This document shows positions 61,579 through 64,000 of a stretch of DNA of 64,000 nt, piece after piece. A model generated the notes under the pieces. The model worked only from the letters and a program-made list of their open reading frames with translations, made no database searches and was not told the origin of the DNA. The stretch lies in contig NZ_JAARLZ010000002.1 in NCBI RefSeq assembly GCF_011759365.1, positions 124,001-188,000 of the forward strand. The letters are read 5' to 3'. The translations under genes and the position numbers were made by a program. Position 1 is the first letter of the stretch. Each line of letters starts with the position of its first letter. Origin of the DNA: Luteibacter anthropi (GTDB lineage Bacteria; Pseudomonadota; Gammaproteobacteria; Xanthomonadales; Rhodanobacteraceae).

Positions 61579-63969
61579 TCAGTTCACCAGTGTCCGGCGT
61601 TCGCCGGGGTTCAATGCCACGGAAAAGGATCGGCCATTCGATACAACCACGGTCTTGCCTCCGGCCTTGCTGTACAGGCTCAAAGCGGTGACCTTGCCAT
61701 CACGCCAGTTCATGTCGACCTGAAAGCCACCCCGTGCCCCCAGGCCCCGGATGCTGCCCGTGCGCCAGGCCGAGGGCAGGGCAGGCAGCAGTTCGATGTG
61801 CCCCGGTCGCGAGTAGAGCAGCATTTCGAGGATGGCGACAGGCGTACCGAAATTGGCATCGATCTGGAAGGCATCCGAACTGGCGTCCAACTGGTAGAAG
61901 TCAAAGAAGTTCGCCGTCGTACCGTTGCTGTGATTCATCGCCGGCAGCAGGTTGGTCAACAGCAGCTGATAGGCATTGTCCGCGTGCTTCAGCCGCGCCC
62001 AGCAGATGGCGCGCCATGCGCAACCCCAGCCATATCCGGTCATGCCGCGGGCCGTCAGCAGTTGCTTCACGCCTTCGATCAGCTCGGCGGGGCTGTCTTC
62101 CAGGCGGATCCGGTCACCCGGGAAGAAGCCGATCAATGGCGACAGGTGCCGATGAGTGACTTCACCCAGGTTTTCCGGCGACATCCACTCTTCCAGCCAG
62201 CCCGTCGTTTCACTCACGCGCGGCAGGTACAGCCTGTCGCGCAAGGCCATGAAACGGGCTGCCGCCTCCTTGTCGAGCTGCAGCAATTCGCTCGATTGCT
62301 GGAAATGGCCGAACAGGTCCCACGCAAGCTCCTGCGCATAGGTGATGCCCCGCCTATCCTGAGGCCCTTGCTCAGGTGACCAGTCTGCGTCGTCGACAAG
62401 CACTTCCCTGGATTGACCGGTAGCCGGGTCTGTCACGGTGGTACTTACCAGTCGTGCCTCCCAGAACTCGCAGGCGCCCTTGAGCAGCGGGTGGATACGT
62501 GCAAGATGCTGCCGATCCTGCGTGTACTCATAGTGCTGCCACAGGCTATTGCACAGCCAGGCGTTGGACGCCGGATGCCACCACCAGCCGTTGCCGCCGT
62601 AGATGTTCGTGGAAAAGGCCACCGTCCATCCGGCGACCTTGCCCGAGCTGTTGCGGAAATGGTTGCGCGGATCGTTGAACAGGTCGCGGGTGATCGCCGT
62701 CCAGGACTCGACCTGAGCAAGGCAATAGTCGGTCAGGGCGTCAAAGCACGAGGACAACCCGGCGCGGTCCGGCAGCCAGTAGTTCATCTGGATGTTGATG
62801 TCGGTGTGGTAATCGCCCATCCAGGGCGGCGAGTTGTCCGCCATCCAGAGTCCCTGCAAGCCCGTGGGCAGATTGTCGCGCGAACCGGCAATCGTCAGGT
62901 AGCGACCGAACTGGAGGTAGCTGGCCTCCAGTTCCGGGTCGGGCAGGGAGTTTTCTTTTGCCCGCAGCTGAAGACGGGTCCAGGTGTCTAGTGAGCGCTG
63001 CGTCACGGATGACGCACCCAGGTCGATATCCATCGTGCCGAACAAACGTCCGTGGTCGGCCACATGCGTGTGTCGCAAGGTGTCTGCCGATACGCCAAGC
63101 GCAGCGGCGATTTTCTCCTGCGCCCGAACCAGTGGATCAAGGGTGGCATCCAGATAGTTGCGCTTGAGATCGGGCACGTAACTCGTGCCTCCGCAGAAGA
63201 CGACGGTGACGGAGTCGCAACCATCGAAATGGATACCATCAGCTTCACTGCGTATCCGGCCGCCCGACGCGGAAACACGCACGGCGGCGCCATAGCGCAA
63301 TCCGTTGTCGAAGTGGCCCTGGAGTACGCGAGCCTCGCCGTCCGCGCGTGGCGTTTCACCATGGGCCCCTTGCAGGTCCAGTACCCCGTTATAACTACCG
63401 CCACCTGACTGGGTCAGGTGCATGACGATGACGTCGTCGGGATGGCTGGCATATACCTCCCGCCGGTACGTCACACCGTCTTTGCGATAGGACATCCTGA
63501 CCACGCCCTGCGCCATGTCCAGTTCGCGGCGAAAATCCTGCAGCGCTGCCATATCATGTCCGGCGATGTGCAGGTAAAGCTTTGCCATCATGACCAGGCT
63601 GCCGAAGTCGCTGGTCTCGTAACCGAACTGGCCGTCGTTGCCCAGCGACGCATTACGACCGCCCAGCCACATCGATCCATCGGTGATGTAGAGAAAATCC
63701 CGCATGGGATCACCACCTACAAGAGCACCGATGCGGCCGTTGCCGATGGGAAGACCCTCGCGAAGAACATTCGCTTCGCCGGCCGGTGACGGATACCAGA
63801 GCGTGAGCCTGCGTGGGCCTGCGGGAGAGGCGGGCAGGGCACTGGATCGTTCGACGGCAGCGCAGGCATTGAAGGCCGGCATCCCTACCAGAGGCAGCAG
63901 CCCCATCATGCCGCCCATCTTCAGAAAACGACGGCGTGCCGCCGACGTTGAATCGTCCTCATGCCCCAT
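61579..63969 (-). CDS. Tat-exported GH95-family alpha-L-fucosidase
   Basis: A 796-residue glycoside hydrolase of family 95. The twin-arginine signal is RRRFLKMGG at 12-20. The N-terminal beta domain begins LTLWYPSPAGEANVLREGLPIGNGRIGALVGG in part, then comes the (alpha/alpha)6 barrel with YHTDINIQMNYWL (conserved catalytic Asn/Asn region), MTGYGWGCAWRAICWARL and NFGTPVAILEMLLYS. The C-terminal domain ends with WRTGSIRGLGARGGF. GH95 enzymes release alpha-1,2-L-fucose or related galactose from plant xyloglucan and host glycans by inversion. AGGGGAG precedes the ATG. Confidence 0.9.
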   Translation of the reverse strand: MGHEDDSTSAARRRFLKMGGMMGLLPLVGMPAFNACAAVERSSALPASPAGPRRLTLWYPSPAGEANVLREGLPIGNGRIGALVGGDPMRDFLYITDGSMWLGGRNASLGNDGQFGYETSDFGSLVMMAKLYLHIAGHDMAALQDFRRELDMAQGVVRMSYRKDGVTYRREVYASHPDDVIVMHLTQSGGGSYNGVLDLQGAHGETPRADGEARVLQGHFDNGLRYGAAVRVSASGGRIRSEADGIHFDGCDSVTVVFCGGTSYVPDLKRNYLDATLDPLVRAQEKIAAALGVSADTLRHTHVADHGRLFGTMDIDLGASSVTQRSLDTWTRLQLRAKENSLPDPELEASYLQFGRYLTIAGSRDNLPTGLQGLWMADNSPPWMGDYHTDINIQMNYWLPDRAGLSSCFDALTDYCLAQVESWTAITRDLFNDPRNHFRNSSGKVAGWTVAFSTNIYGGNGWWWHPASNAWLCNSLWQHYEYTQDRQHLARIHPLLKGACEFWEARLVSTTVTDPATGQSREVLVDDADWSPEQGPQDRRGITYAQELAWDLFGHFQQSSELLQLDKEAAARFMALRDRLYLPRVSETTGWLEEWMSPENLGEVTHRHLSPLIGFFPGDRIRLEDSPAELIEGVKQLLTARGMTGYGWGCAWRAICWARLKHADNAYQLLLTNLLPAMNHSNGTTANFFDFYQLDASSDAFQIDANFGTPVAILEMLLYSRPGHIELLPALPSAWRTGSIRGLGARGGFQVDMNWRDGKVTALSLYSKAGGKTVVVSNGRSFSVALNPGERRTLVN

Positions 63970-64000
63970 GGGCGCTCCCCTGATTGATCAACTCCGATTC

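Overview
This 64 kb window is a high-GC, gene-dense piece of a gammaproteobacterial chromosome. The TonB/FecI-FecR iron systems, the Xanthomonas/Vibrio-type carboxylate siderophore operon, the GTAGGAGC repeat elements and the many Sec- or Tat-exported hydrolases suggest Xanthomonadales, probably a Rhodanobacteraceae relative such as Luteibacter or Dyella. That assignment is inference. I see no rRNA, tRNA, CRISPR array, transposase or phage gene.

Layout. (1) 1-5855, minus strand: a siderophore operon in the order aldolase, ATP-grasp ligase, NIS synthetase, MFS exporter, second NIS synthetase (cut by the window edge). This is the pvsABCD order of vibrioferrin/xanthoferrin, behind a Fur box. (2) 6045-10348: a glutathione S-transferase divergent from an HxlR regulator, a Tat-exported phospholipase C and an M14-like metallopeptidase. 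(3) 10488-18045: a polymorphic-toxin locus with two Sec-exported YD/RHS proteins. The second ends in a restriction-endonuclease-fold toxin, followed by an overlapping immunity gene and the remnant of a second immunity gene. (4) 18120-22665: a kexin-like S8 protease with P domain, a one-base-overlapping partner that may be its external chaperone, and a CocE/NonD hydrolase. (5) 22751-30512: a FecI/FecR/TonB receptor/PepSY operon under a Fur-box promoter, with a 54-residue membrane protein at its end, then a second TonB receptor.

(6) 30804-34957: a NodB-like deacetylase and NodC-like glycosyltransferase, divergent from a SAM methyltransferase and an MFS exporter. (7) 35018-45102: two small exported or membrane proteins, then a complete mdtABC-type RND pump with its outer-membrane factor. 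(8) 45150-50596: a stand-alone ketosynthase and two exported peptidases (S41 and M61/PDZ). (9) 50672-52028: an AT-richer islet of three small membrane or lipoprotein genes whose leader resembles the leader of the RHS toxin gene. (10) 52036-56604: pyruvate dehydrogenase E1 and E2, divergent from a MarR regulator with clear palindromic operators. (11) 56755-60321: a RebB-family protein, a 56-residue peptide ending in GGGDWG, a terminator, a lasso-cyclase/asparagine-synthetase-like enzyme and an acyltransferase. This looks like an uncharacterised RiPP-like cassette and is the best candidate for a new system. (12) 60363-63969: an SGNH esterase and a Tat-exported GH95 alpha-fucosidase.

Themes are iron acquisition, export of enzymes and toxins, and small-molecule production and efflux. 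The most informative observations are the RiPP-like cassette, the RHS toxin-immunity module and its echo near 50.7 kb, the protease-chaperone pair and the Nod-like glycan cassette.
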